Shown: positions 14,770 through 22,400, counted from the stretch's first letter. The stretch: 36,558 nt of DNA from CAZCTC01 sp964501335 (GCA_964501335.1 CAZCTC010000078.1:1-36558), one strand, 5' to 3'. A program made the numbers and translations. Notes: generated by a model from the letters alone, not told the origin.

Positions 14770-15666
14770 TCATTCTATTTCACTCAATGCCGCGGCTATG
14801 GCTTTTTGCCGTCGGCGGATCCAATTGGAGATTGATTTTGCATAGCTGCTTACTTGGGGATAAGGAGACTGTTTGAGATCGGTTGCAAGCAATGCGGGTA
14901 AATCATTCAGGGCGGCTGCCTGATGGAATGTTGATAAATACACCTTTCGGGCTTCAAGACTGGGTAAACTCTTGAAGAAAGATTCAATCGATTCCTTTGC
15001 TTCTTCAGGTGTTAATCCCGTCGAATTAATACCCAAATTGGGGGGAATCACTTTGCGAATAGCCGATGGAAGCGGCATATTGAAGATTTCCATCAGTATA
15101 TCACTTACGCCAAAACCATAGGTCAAATCGATGCCAAAAATTAGGCCATCGGGTCGGCGTAAGATCATACCGGGTTCTGAGTCTTCAATAAAATGTCCTA
15201 AGGCAATAATACGATAAGCATCCCAGGGGTTATGGATTGGAACTATTTCTTCTGATTCATAGAGGGTAGCAGTTCCGGTTTCTGGGTCGATTTCCGTGAC
15301 GATTTCTGCTCCCTGCTCAAAGCTGATCGCTATCTGAGGAAGTTCCGGTTCCGTTTTGTTTTGTGAACTGTTTAGGGTTTGTTTTGTGGGTAAGGGATTG
15401 ATGACCCATTGGACGGTTTGATAAGGAATGTTCAACTTGCAAGCGGTGAGGTAGCTCAAGCGTTCTGAGATTGAATCGCCGAACCCGCGTTTGAGCAGAT
15501 AGCGGGGTTCAGGTAATTGTTGCAAATTTTCACCCGGTTGAGGTTTGGGTAATACTTCCTTCACTGCGCTATCGCCATTTCCGAAACGTACGGAAGGTAT
15601 GATATCGAACTCCGCCAGATTGACGGGCTCGTTTGAAAAACAATTTTCAGTCGAAAGTAAGTTCAT
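14770..15666 (-). CDS. Possible HipA/PI3-4-kinase-fold protein
   Basis: The 298-residue product has parts that resemble HipA-type kinases. 'RYLLKRGFGDSISERLSYLTACKLNIPYQTVQWV' (about residues 55-95) has the Lys, the E-R pair and the 'L..IP...V' pattern of the N-lobe; 'WDAYRIIALGHFIEDSEPG' and 'GLIFGIDLTYGFG' (about 148-190) resemble the 'i.aLD.f..n.D' and 'iD...aF' catalytic motifs. The match is partial: the usual N-D motif of the active site is not clear, so it may be inactive. I chose ATG 15666 because AGGAGG lies ten bases upstream, and because an earlier ATG at 15702 lies within the predicted promoter. It is less GC-rich than its neighbours, which may mean recent acquisition. Confidence 0.6.
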   Translation of the reverse strand: MNLLSTENCFSNEPVNLAEFDIIPSVRFGNGDSAVKEVLPKPQPGENLQQLPEPRYLLKRGFGDSISERLSYLTACKLNIPYQTVQWVINPLPTKQTLNSSQNKTEPELPQIAISFEQGAEIVTEIDPETGTATLYESEEIVPIHNPWDAYRIIALGHFIEDSEPGMILRRPDGLIFGIDLTYGFGVSDILMEIFNMPLPSAIRKVIPPNLGINSTGLTPEEAKESIESFFKSLPSLEARKVYLSTFHQAAALNDLPALLATDLKQSPYPQVSSYAKSISNWIRRRQKAIAAALSEIE

Positions 15667-15690
15667 ATTGGCAGTTCCTCCTGAAAGCGC

Positions 15691-15718
15691 ATTAAACACC
15701 ATATTTCTCTTTTGTCAA
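15691..15718 (-). promoter_or_regulatory. Promoter of the 15666 gene
   Basis: On the minus strand a perfect TTGACA (15713-15718) is followed by a 16-base spacer and TTTAAT (15691-15696). Transcription would start near 15685, just upstream of the AGGAGG and the ATG at 15666. Confidence 0.55.
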
Positions 15719-15730
15719 AATCAATAAAAA

Positions 15731-16033
15731 TTACATTCCTGATACTGGAGTTGGATTCTCGGCCGGTTTTCCCATCCACGGCGTGATCTGTTCAGCCCGG
15801 ATGCCGGCGATGTGCTGGCCGTTGATCCGTCGGCTGAAGAGGACCCCGGCAATCATCACGGCCTGGTTGGATTGCAGCGGCTGGCTGTCCGGCGGCTCGA
15901 TGCCTTCCACATAGAAGCGGGCGGCGCCGTTGCCGACGGTGAAGGCCAGTTTGACTCCCTGCGGGCAGTCGGTGTAGCGTTTCACTTCCCCGATAATCGT
16001 TCCTGAAATCCAGACTTGATTGATGGTTTGCAT
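15731..16033 (-). CDS. Small OB-fold, SSB-like protein
   Basis: The 100-residue product has a complete OB-fold plan: 'NQVWISGTIIGEV' (strand 1), 'GVKLAFTVGNG' (strand 2), 'AARFYVEGIE' (strand 3), 'NQAVMIAGVLFSRR' (strand 4) and 'GIRAEQITPW' (strand 5). It matches PriB/SSB-type single-strand DNA-binding domains and has only a short tail ('GKPAENPTPVSGM') in place of an acidic tip. It follows the prepilin-peptidase gene by nine bases and ends its unit. Together with the OB-fold gene at 9556 it suggests that this pilus cluster handles single-stranded DNA. Binding is inferred from fold. Confidence 0.6.
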   Translation of the reverse strand: MQTINQVWISGTIIGEVKRYTDCPQGVKLAFTVGNGAARFYVEGIEPPDSQPLQSNQAVMIAGVLFSRRINGQHIAGIRAEQITPWMGKPAENPTPVSGM

Positions 16034-16042
16034 TTGCCCTCC

Positions 16043-16663
16043 TTACAAGGCGCCCAACAACCGGGCGATCTCCAGCACCAGCCCGGCGGCGGCCAGGGCG
16101 GTGGCGGCGGGCATTTCGTGTTCAGGGCGGCCCGGGCCGGCCAGTTCGACCGGGCGGGCCGCCAGGACTTCGGTAAAAGCCGGGACCAATGCGGGCAACC
16201 GGCGCCGGGCCACAAGCAGAACCAGGCCGACGACCGCGACGGTCAGGGCTTCGGCGAAGACGCCGGTGACGCCATAGCGCAGGGCGACCACGATGAGCAG
16301 GGCGCTATCGACGCCGCCCCACCAGCGGAGTGCAAAGGCCAGGATGCCGGCGGTCGTCGCCAGGGTGGGACCGTAGTCCCCGGCGCTCCAGCCGAAGGCA
16401 TAGACCAACGGCAGGGACGCCATGAGCCAGGTGGGCCGCCAGGGCCAGGTGAAGAGCACGGCGGCGACGGCCCACCAAAGGACGGAATGCCCGACCAGAC
16501 TGACCAGCGCCAAAACCAGCATGGGTGCCAGGCCGATCTCTCGATGGCGCAGATCCTGCCAGGCGACCAGGAGATAGCAAAGGCAGACTGCCAGCGAAAC
16601 CATCGTCTGGGGCGCCGGTTGATTCCAGAGTTGCGTGAGCCAGGTCAGGTCGGGCATGGACAT
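16043..16663 (-). CDS. tadV: Prepilin peptidase (A24 family, TadV/CpaA-like)
   Basis: The 206-residue product is a multi-helix membrane aspartyl protease that cleaves prepilins after the glycine of the G-x-x-x-x-E motif. The two catalytic aspartates are visible: Asp37 in 'WQDLRHREIG' after the first helix and Asp119 in 'WGGVDSALL'. Several leucine-rich helices follow. The start overlaps the stop of the preceding secreted-protein gene (TGATG). Its substrates should be the Flp, TadE and TadG-like proteins at 19-21 kb. A second possible start is the ATG at 16657. A longer frame to 17791 exists but lies in the shadow of the secreted protein gene and is ignored. Confidence 0.8.
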   Translation of the reverse strand: MSMPDLTWLTQLWNQPAPQTMVSLAVCLCYLLVAWQDLRHREIGLAPMLVLALVSLVGHSVLWWAVAAVLFTWPWRPTWLMASLPLVYAFGWSAGDYGPTLATTAGILAFALRWWGGVDSALLIVVALRYGVTGVFAEALTVAVVGLVLLVARRRLPALVPAFTEVLAARPVELAGPGRPEHEMPAATALAAAGLVLEIARLLGAL

Positions 16664-18216
16664 CAGTTGGGCACTCCGACGGGCTGCACTTCGATCACGG
16701 GCACGGGGATGCTCCCGTTGGTGGGGCCATAGGAACCGCACTGCTGGCCTTCGGGCGTCATCCCGGCCTGCTTTGCCAGGAACCAGGGGATGACCGGCTG
16801 GTAACCCAGCAGTGATAGGTTGTACTTGGTCCAGGGATCGGTCTGGTTGACCCATTTGTACTCGGCGCACTGATCCACGCTCCCCCACCAGGCCGTAGCC
16901 GGGCAGGTCGCGGGCTTGCCACCGCAGTCCGAATGAGGGATGCCCACCGGTTCGCCTTCGGGCCGGCAGAAGCAGGGCGAGGACTCCATCCGGGTACACT
17001 TCATCTCGTCGTAGCGGAAGGTCCATTCGGGGTACCACCAGGTGCGGAGCTGCACTTGATACGATTCCCGGTCCCAGCTTTGCACCCGTTCGTCGCAGGC
17101 GCACTCCCGGTCCTGGCATTCGGGATTCCAGGCGGGCCCGTTGCGGTCCAGTTCCCAGGAGGTGGTCTCGAAGGAATATTCCACGGCGTAACCGGAGAGG
17201 GTCTGCGTGCCGCCGTTCCACTCCCGATCGGGAATGGTCCAGGTCACTTCGTCGGGGGGCCGGAAGCCGAAGATTTCGCCGGTCGTGAGCTTCCAGCGCC
17301 GCCAGGCCGCGCCGATCTGATAGTTGACGCGGGTGCCGGGCGAGACGGTGCCGCCGGCCTGCGGGCAGTTGGGCATGGTGGACTCGGTGTACGAGGCGTT
17401 GTAATCGACATCGCAAGGCAGCGCTTTTTCGGAGAACGATTCGATGTCGTTCGGCTTGCCGGTGTAGGTCAACTTGGTGGGCAGAGCCACCAGGCTGCGG
17501 GGCCAGGGATTGCGGAGCACTTCCGCGGCGGGGATGATGACCTGAGCCTGGATGTTCCAGCCGGGCCACTTGGGGCAGGGTTGGGTGATGATGCCGCCAG
17601 AGACTTCGGGCGGGGTGTTGCAGGGCCATTCGGGAGCCGGCGGTGGGGTTTGCTGTGGCCGGGGCGTCGGGGTGACGGCGCTGCATTCGCCGGGGGCGGC
17701 GCAGCGAGCCGAGACGACGTAGGAAACGCGGCCGGAGTGCCACCAGGTCACGACGGCGAAGGGATAGGGCTCGCCGGGCTGCACAGGGCAAGAGACCAGA
17801 GCATCGGCGCCGGCGATGACGCAGTTCCGGGTGTAGTAGCCGTCGGCGGGCAGCCCGGGCGGGGGAGCGGCGGTCGGGCGAGGGCCGCCGCCTCCTGGCG
17901 GAATGGTGGGCTGAGGACCGGGATCGCCACCGCCGCCCGGCGGATTTGTTGGCCCAGGCGGAGGTGTGGAAGGAGGTGGGGTGGCCCCGCCTCCGCCTTG
18001 GCTTTCACAGTCATTGAAACAACCTGTAACTATATCATAGCAATTCGGAGGGCATGAACAGTTGCATGCTCCTTGGGCGCAACCTTTTTCCGGTTGTTGC
18101 CCGAAGACAAGCCCTAATACCAGAATGAATCCTACGAAACTGATTAGGGCTGGGGCGTAGCGGTAGAATCGGGTGAAGCCGGCAAAATATCGATTTGAAT
18201 TTTGGTGACGATCCAT
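16663..18216 (-). CDS. Secreted Cys- and Pro-rich protein
   Basis: The 517-residue product has an N-terminal membrane or signal segment (about 20-41, 'LISFVGFILVLGLVFG'), then a Cys-rich patch (about 45-72), a Gly-Pro linker (about 73-130) and a Trp- and Cys-rich C-terminal part (about 130-510) with no recognised family. More than 25 cysteines, many as C-x(1-4)-C, imply a disulfide-bonded extracellular protein, unusual beside a low-cysteine pilus. A strong ribosome-binding site (AGGAGG) precedes the ATG, which lies 73 bases inside the end of the upstream gene. Proline-rich stalk plus disulfide-rich head suggests a surface adhesin or tip protein; this is inferred. Confidence 0.7.
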   Translation of the reverse strand: MDRHQNSNRYFAGFTRFYRYAPALISFVGFILVLGLVFGQQPEKGCAQGACNCSCPPNCYDIVTGCFNDCESQGGGGATPPPSTPPPGPTNPPGGGGDPGPQPTIPPGGGGPRPTAAPPPGLPADGYYTRNCVIAGADALVSCPVQPGEPYPFAVVTWWHSGRVSYVVSARCAAPGECSAVTPTPRPQQTPPPAPEWPCNTPPEVSGGIITQPCPKWPGWNIQAQVIIPAAEVLRNPWPRSLVALPTKLTYTGKPNDIESFSEKALPCDVDYNASYTESTMPNCPQAGGTVSPGTRVNYQIGAAWRRWKLTTGEIFGFRPPDEVTWTIPDREWNGGTQTLSGYAVEYSFETTSWELDRNGPAWNPECQDRECACDERVQSWDRESYQVQLRTWWYPEWTFRYDEMKCTRMESSPCFCRPEGEPVGIPHSDCGGKPATCPATAWWGSVDQCAEYKWVNQTDPWTKYNLSLLGYQPVIPWFLAKQAGMTPEGQQCGSYGPTNGSIPVPVIEVQPVGVPN

Positions 18217-18854
18217 CGTCCCTCCTGATATTCAACTGTGCCTTTGAGAAGGCGTAAAGGATTAGGGTTAACGTACAAGGGTGGGCGGCTTAACGTAAGA
18301 TGATCTTTTACTCGCTGAGCATAAATATCAGGGTTTTCGTTTCGTGCTTTTTCGCATTCATTTGGAGTTTGTTTGCACCAAGCATCCACGAAAACTACTC
18401 CTGCTATGCTCTTTACCGAAACTGCTGCTGTGCAAGTGTTCCCTTTGCAAGAGAGATTTTGGGGCCCAAATTCGGCCAGGGTTCTGCCCCACCGTTGGCA
18501 ATGCTCTATCCATGTTTGATCCGTGGTAAGTTCTTCGATCCCTTTTGTGGCTTCTTCTAAACTTTGCGGATACTTGGACAGATCATCCCCTTGATCGGCC
18601 AGAGCATCGCACTTGTTGATGACCTGAATAAACGTCTCCCAGGCCGCATCCGTGTCGAGTTCCGGTGTTGTCGTCGGAGCGGGAGTCGGGGTGTAAGTGG
18701 GCACCGGTTCGACAGTTTGCAGCCGGTTGTAGGGCACTGCGGCCTTGACCAGGTTGCCGACGACGCCGACGATGAAAATGGTCACAACGACCAGAGCCAG
18801 CCAGCCGGCTGGGGTAATCCGGGAAACCAGTGATTGTTTCTTTTCCTGAGACAT
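18144..18854 (-). CDS. Membrane-anchored extracellular protein, unknown
   Basis: The 236-residue product has one membrane helix (about 17-38, 'WLALVVVTIFIVGVVGNLV'), a short Thr-Pro linker ('YTPTPAPTTTPE') and a soluble domain (about 65-230) with five cysteines. The linker is typical of Chloroflexota surface proteins, so the domain should be outside the cell. It starts a new unit behind its own promoter (18892-18919). Its end overlaps the start of the Cys-rich protein by 73 bases. No family was recognised. Confidence 0.65.
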   Translation of the reverse strand: MSQEKKQSLVSRITPAGWLALVVVTIFIVGVVGNLVKAAVPYNRLQTVEPVPTYTPTPAPTTTPELDTDAAWETFIQVINKCDALADQGDDLSKYPQSLEEATKGIEELTTDQTWIEHCQRWGRTLAEFGPQNLSCKGNTCTAAVSVKSIAGVVFVDAWCKQTPNECEKARNENPDIYAQRVKDHLTLSRPPLYVNPNPLRLLKGTVEYQEGRWIVTKIQIDILPASPDSTATPQP

Positions 18855-18891
18855 GAGATTCCTCCTTAAGGATTTGAGATGGCTTAGGGCG

Positions 18892-18919
18892 ATTATAATA
18901 CGTCTGCGGATAGGGTCAC
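18892..18919 (-). promoter_or_regulatory. Promoter of the 18854 unit
   Basis: On the minus strand GTGACC (-35, 18914-18919) is followed by a 16-base spacer and a perfect TATAAT (-10, 18892-18897). The start site would be near 18885. This separates the unit from the upstream pilus unit. Confidence 0.55.
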
Positions 18920-18971
18920 GCAGCCGGGCCGCTGTAAAGCAAAGGCCCTTGCTGTGCAGCCGCCCGGCTGC
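18920..18971. other. Strong nested hairpin between units
   Basis: GCAGCCGGGC (18920-18929) and GCCCGGCTGC (18962-18971) form a 10-bp stem with a second stem nested inside (AGCAAAGG with CCTTGCT). It follows the TadG-like gene on the minus strand and probably marks the 3' end of the pilus unit, but no T-tract follows, so it is not a classical intrinsic terminator. Confidence 0.5.
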
Positions 18972-18989
18972 ATGACCCCGGCAATCGCT

Positions 18990-19433
18990 CTATTGCCCCT
19001 CCTGTCCCACGCCCCAGGCCGGCCGCTCGATGGCCCGGACATTGAGTCGAAAGCCGTTCACGCCGAAGATCGAGAGGAAGACGGTCTGCGCCTCGCTCCA
19101 ACCCTGCACCACGATGTACCGGTTGTCCTGGATGTGGACATCGGTCACATGGAGCTGCGGATCGTTGCGGGTGGCGTAGTCCGATGCCACCGCCCGCGCT
19201 TCGGGTTTCAGGATCATCCGTCCCGAGCCGGTGAAGGTCTGCGGGTCGATCTCGGAGGCGGCTGCGACCGCGGCGGACGAGACGGCCCAGCGAGCCCGGA
19301 CATACTGCTGCCAGAGATAACCGCCGTCGAGCACCAGGCCGACCAGAGCGATGAACAACGGCAGCAGGATGGCGGTCCAGAGGAGCGCCTGGCCGTCTTC
19401 CTTGCCGGTCGGAGTTCGCGGGATAGGTTTCAC
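18990..19433 (-). CDS. tadG: TadG-like pseudopilin/pilus-assembly protein
   Basis: The 147-residue product starts with a short basic, Pro-rich segment and then 'GQALLWTAILLPLFIALVGLVLDGGYLWQQY', a hydrophobic helix with the GQA-type processing site and the 'D.G......' motif of TadG-like proteins. It lacks the Glu5 of classical pilins. The remainder is soluble and extracellular. I chose GTG 19433 because GGAG lies seven to eight bases upstream; a start at 19499 would begin within a palindromic repeat. It is the last of three TadE/G-like proteins and ends the pilus unit. TadG sits in the cell envelope and helps anchor the pilus. Much shorter than typical TadG, so a TadE/F-like role is also possible. 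Confidence 0.65.
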   Translation of the reverse strand: MKPIPRTPTGKEDGQALLWTAILLPLFIALVGLVLDGGYLWQQYVRARWAVSSAAVAAASEIDPQTFTGSGRMILKPEARAVASDYATRNDPQLHVTDVHIQDNRYIVVQGWSEAQTVFLSIFGVNGFRLNVRAIERPAWGVGQEGQ

Positions 19434-19460
19434 TTCAGGGTCTCCTTTCCTTTTGATTTT

Positions 19461-19515
19461 TCGTAATCCGTAATGCGTAATCCGTTTCTGGTTACGCATT
19501 ACGCATCACGAATCA
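19461..19515. repeat. CGTAAT-heptamer palindromic element, copy 1
   Basis: Heptamer units (CGTAATC, CGTAATG) on the left and their complement (TTACGCATTACGCATCACG) on the right form an inverted repeat with a short loop. It fills the gap between the TadE gene and the TadG-like gene. A related copy is at 28049. Confidence 0.75.
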
Positions 19516-19523
19516 TACTTTTT

Positions 19524-19928
19524 CTACCAACGGGATTTCCACCGGTAGGTCGGCATCTCTTCTTGAGAGCAGACCCGGGTGGGCAAGAGCAAGTCGCCGT
19601 AAGGGACCGGGGGCCGCGGGATGGGATAGCAGACCTGCACCCGCACATTGGTGGCCCGGTTCCAGGTAGCGGCATGGAGTTGCACCTGCGCGGTTTCGGG
19701 GTTGAGCCCGAAGCCGGAAAGCGTATAGCGGGCTGCATTGAACGCCTGGCTGGGGCCGCGGTCGCCGTTCAAGGTGGCGATGGCGTGCCGCGTTCCCGAC
19801 CAGGCAGCGGCTTGCGTCGCCAGCTTGGCATAGAAGCTCTGGCCGAAGGCGATGATGCCGGCCACAAAGAGCAGCATCAACGGCAGGACCAGGATGAATT
19901 CGACGTAAGCCTGACCTTTTTCTTTCAT
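19524..19928 (-). CDS. tadE: TadE-like pseudopilin
   Basis: The 134-residue product begins 'MKEKGQAYVEFILVLPLML', a TadE signature: a short basic leader, a Gly for cleavage by the A24 peptidase, and Glu-Phe at mature positions 5-6 at the head of a hydrophobic helix. The rest (about 35-134) is a periplasm/exterior-facing soluble domain with two cysteines. Its start overlaps the stop of the 58-residue membrane gene by four bases. TadE-type minor pilins initiate or cap Flp pilus assembly. Confidence 0.8.
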   Translation of the reverse strand: MKEKGQAYVEFILVLPLMLLFVAGIIAFGQSFYAKLATQAAAWSGTRHAIATLNGDRGPSQAFNAARYTLSGFGLNPETAQVQLHAATWNRATNVRVQVCYPIPRPPVPYGDLLLPTRVCSQEEMPTYRWKSRW

Positions 19929-20101
19929 GGCCAGCGTCCTTCCCAGATGGCTTCGGGCAAAGCCCAGGGTGAGCGGGGATCAACCGGGGCGTCTCGCGCC
20001 GGTATGATCCCCCCCACCAACAAAATTGCCAGGAGGCTGAAGAGCAGCCACAAGGCCAGCAGCCCCGGCAATTCTTTCCACAGTTCTTTAAAGGTTTTCA
20101 C
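19925..20101 (-). CDS. Small single-pass membrane protein, 58 aa
   Basis: GTG at 20101 begins a 58-codon frame with GGAGGG upstream. It encodes a short basic N-terminus, one helix ('LLALWLLFSLLAILLVGGII') and a polar Pro/Trp-rich tail. The stop overlaps the start of the TadE gene (ATGA), so it is co-translated. It is too short for common gene callers. It may be a small accessory of the pilus assembly; no family was recognised. Confidence 0.6.
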   Translation of the reverse strand: MKTFKELWKELPGLLALWLLFSLLAILLVGGIIPARDAPVDPRSPWALPEAIWEGRWP

Positions 20102-20113
20102 GGCACCCTCCCT

Positions 20114-20677
20114 TTAACGGTTTCCGCTCCAGGCGGCTTTGGCCGTCAGGGTGTAGGTCCCGGTGGCGCCGATGGCCGGCTGGACCAGGACGTAGTAGGT
20201 GCCGGTGACCAGGTGGGTAGCCTGGATCTGTTCTCGACTGCCCACAGTCTCGGAACGGGCGATGGGCTGACCCGGCGGATTGCTGTGCAGGTAGAGATCG
20301 ACATCGCCCTGCCCTTCCAGCTTCAACGTCAAATCCACCGGGCCCTGGCAGACCTCCAATTTGAACCAATCCTGGTCCAAATCATCCGGTGCCGCCCCCT
20401 TGACGCACTGGTCGATGGGTTGGGCGGCGGTATGGACTTCGTTGGGCTCCCGTTCGGAAACGCTACAGGTCTCCGGGGCCGGTGTGTCGCCGTGCCCCTG
20501 GATGACCGGGAGATAGGTACGGTAAGTCAACGTTTGAGGATCGATCGGCAACGGTAGACAGAATTCGCCGGCATCGGCCTTGACCGATTCTGCGGGCGAC
20601 TGCGCGCCGATCGCGCCCAGGGCCAGGAGCAGCAGAGCGGAGAGCAGGGGCAAACTCCATAGTTTCAACTTGAACAT
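20114..20677 (-). CDS. Secreted PPC-domain protein
   Basis: The 187-residue product has a signal peptide (about 5-27, 'LWSLPLLSALLLLALGAIGA') and a C-terminal PPC (bacterial pre-peptidase C-terminal) domain (about 90-187): 'EREPNEVHTAAQPI', 'LDQDWFKLEV', 'GDVDLYLHSNPPG' and 'GTYYVLVQPAIGATGTYTLTA'. PPC domains are beta-sandwich modules found on secreted proteins, where they help localisation or carbohydrate/protein binding. Here no peptidase is attached. It lies between the two TadE-like genes, so it may be a pilus-associated surface subunit; this is inferred. Confidence 0.8.
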   Translation of the reverse strand: MFKLKLWSLPLLSALLLLALGAIGAQSPAESVKADAGEFCLPLPIDPQTLTYRTYLPVIQGHGDTPAPETCSVSEREPNEVHTAAQPIDQCVKGAAPDDLDQDWFKLEVCQGPVDLTLKLEGQGDVDLYLHSNPPGQPIARSETVGSREQIQATHLVTGTYYVLVQPAIGATGTYTLTAKAAWSGNR

Positions 20678-20689
20678 CGGTTTTCTCCT

Positions 20690-21112
20690 TTACTCGAACC
20701 GCTCGGGCGGTCCGGGGAAAAAGTCCTCCAGTCGGAAGAAGGCGGAGGATTTGAGGCTCAGGTTCAGGCCGCCGCCCATGAGGGCTCCCAGGCCGGTGGG
20801 CCATTGGTAAGGGACGTCGGCGCGGGCCTGGACCGAGCGATAGGCGGGGCGGACGGAGAGCGTAAACCCTCCGCTGTGCTCCTGGGACATGCGCCCCAGG
20901 CCCGTCCCCAACATCTGCTGGTAGACGGCGTACCCGTCGGCTACCGGGCGGCCCACGGCTACCTGGCGCGCCCCCTCGAAGGTGGCGGTTGCGGTGACCT
21001 CGCGGGCCCACCAGAAGTAGGAAAACTCCCAGATGAGCATGAGCAAGAGCAGCAGCCCCGGCAAGACAATCACAAACTCGGTATATCCCTGTCCGCGTCG
21101 ACGTTTGAGCAT
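20690..21112 (-). CDS. tadE: TadE-like pseudopilin
   Basis: The 140-residue product starts 'MLKRRRGQGYTEFVIVLPGL', almost the same start as the Flp pilin at 21277, with a Gly cleavage site and Glu-Phe at mature positions 5-6, then a long hydrophobic helix. The exterior part (about 40-140) has the 'ATATFEGARQVAVG' segment typical of TadE. It follows Flp by nine bases. It is therefore a minor pilin processed by the same prepilin peptidase and assembled by TadA-TadB-TadC. Confidence 0.85.
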   Translation of the reverse strand: MLKRRRGQGYTEFVIVLPGLLLLLMLIWEFSYFWWAREVTATATFEGARQVAVGRPVADGYAVYQQMLGTGLGRMSQEHSGGFTLSVRPAYRSVQARADVPYQWPTGLGALMGGGLNLSLKSSAFFRLEDFFPGPPERFE

Positions 21113-21121
21113 GGGTTCCTC

Positions 21122-21277
21122 CTACGGCAGGGCGTTGATGCGGCCCTGCTGACGTTGGAAAACGTTGCCGACGAGTTGGATAGTGCCGACGACAATGCCG
21201 GCGATGGCGAGCACGGCGGCCAGCAGGACCACGTACTCGGTGTATCCCTGCCCTCTGCGATTTTGTTTCAACAACAT
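21122..21277 (-). CDS. flp: Flp-type type IVb prepilin, 51 aa
   Basis: The short frame encodes 'MLLKQNRRGQGYTEYVVLLA' followed by a hydrophobic helix and a tail 'VFQRQQGRINALP'. The leader ends at Gly9; Glu and Tyr are at mature positions 5 and 6, exactly the Flp signature. Mature length is about 42 residues, normal for Flp pilins. AAGGAGG lies eight bases before the ATG. It is likely the main pilus subunit, exported by the inner-membrane TadA-TadB-TadC motor and cut by TadV. The 226-base gap upstream may hold its own promoter, though I could not see clear boxes. Confidence 0.9.
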   Translation of the reverse strand: MLLKQNRRGQGYTEYVVLLAAVLAIAGIVVGTIQLVGNVFQRQQGRINALP

Positions 21278-21307
21278 GGATCTAGCCTCCTTGAGCTAAA
21301 TGGTCGA

Positions 21308-21478
21308 AAGCGTAAAACGTAAAACGTGAAACGTAATGAAAACTTGAGCCACTGGTTTTGGATAGAAAACGGGTGCTTTTTCTGAAACGTAAAACGTGAC
21401 GGTTTCTCCATGTGAGTCCCTGGCCTTCAGAACCTCCTTGAAGGCCGGTCATCACGTTTTACGTTTCACGTTTTTTTC
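21308..21478. repeat. ACGTAAA-type palindromic repeats with central hairpin
   Basis: CGTAAAACGTAAAACGTGAAACG (as 7-base units, 21308-21336), a second short cluster (21385-21399) and the complement (21452-21473) surround a hairpin GGCCTTCA/TGAAGGCC (21422-21445). The whole fills the gap between tadC and flp. Confidence 0.7.
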
Positions 21479-21503
21479 AACCTCCTTTCTTTGACATGAA
21501 CCT

Positions 21504-22400
21504 TCATCCTCCCAGGACGCCGACGAGCTGAATGGCGCCGGGAGCAATGAGCAACAAAGCGATGGCGACGATGGCGAAGAAGGCCGGGATGACCATCATC
21601 ACGGCGTTCTTGTAGCCGCGCTCGGTCAGGAGCAACTTGATGCGCACCCGGGCGTCTCCGGCCATGCGGCGCAACGTCGGCGCCAGCCCGCCGCCGCCCA
21701 TGTCGTAGGCGGCTTCCAGCCGTTCGGTGACGCGGGTGATCTCCGGCAACTGGCCGCAGCGCCGACCGGCGGCCTGCAGCGCGCCTTTGAAATCCTGTGT
21801 CACGGAGTAATCGGCGGCAATCTGCTTGAACTCCCCGATCCACGCTCCGCCAGGTCGCTCGCTGAGTTCCCGCAAAGCCATGGGCAGGGCGTAGCCGGCG
21901 CTGATGTAGATCGCCAACCGGTCCAGCGTGGAGGCTGCGTCCAGCGTCAGTTGCTCCTTGCGCCGGCTTTCGGCGTTCTGGATCGACTGATTGGGCATGA
22001 ACCAGCCCATGAGGCCCGCGCCGATGACGAAGGGCAGCTCCAATCCGCCCAGGCCGCCGGGCATCACGAAGGAGAGGATCAAGGCGAAGATCCCGACCAT
22101 CCCGGCAAAAAGCCCGGCGGTGAAGATCCGGTAGCCCATGACGCTTTCTGGGGTGAGGAAGGGCGGCGGGTAGCCGGCGCGGGCCAGCCGTTCCTCCAGA
22201 TCCGAGCGTTGCTCTTCCCAATCCCGCCGACCGATCCGGGCCACCCGCTTGCCGGCGGGCGTGAAGAAGGTGTCCATCAGCCGGGGCAACAGGGCCCGAT
22301 CGTCGGGGCCGGTCAGGCGCACCTTGACCGGACGGGGGAAGAAGGCATCAACGGCCAGGAACATGCCGAAGGCGGCAACGAGTCCACAGAGGATCATCAT
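21504..22400 (-). CDS. tadC: TadC-like inner-membrane platform protein
   Basis: The 298-residue product has the type II secretion F (GspF) plan of TadC: an N-terminal helix ('MMILCGLVAAFGMFLAVD'), a helical cytoplasmic part with the 'RLAIYISAGYALPMALRELS' motif (about 165-190) and C-terminal helices ('MMVIPAFFAIVAIALLLIAP'). Its start overlaps the tadB stop by four bases. TadB and TadC form the membrane platform that TadA drives. The length is normal for TadC. Confidence 0.85.
   Translation of the reverse strand: MMILCGLVAAFGMFLAVDAFFPRPVKVRLTGPDDRALLPRLMDTFFTPAGKRVARIGRRDWEEQRSDLEERLARAGYPPPFLTPESVMGYRIFTAGLFAGMVGIFALILSFVMPGGLGGLELPFVIGAGLMGWFMPNQSIQNAESRRKEQLTLDAASTLDRLAIYISAGYALPMALRELSERPGGAWIGEFKQIAADYSVTQDFKGALQAAGRRCGQLPEITRVTERLEAAYDMGGGGLAPTLRRMAGDARVRIKLLLTERGYKNAVMMVIPAFFAIVAIALLLIAPGAIQLVGVLGG

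Noticed and set aside
16043..17791. 582-aa minus-strand frame
   Set aside because: Only its last 206 residues look like a real protein (prepilin peptidase); the rest is Arg/Pro/His-rich shadow of the Cys-rich secreted-protein gene.
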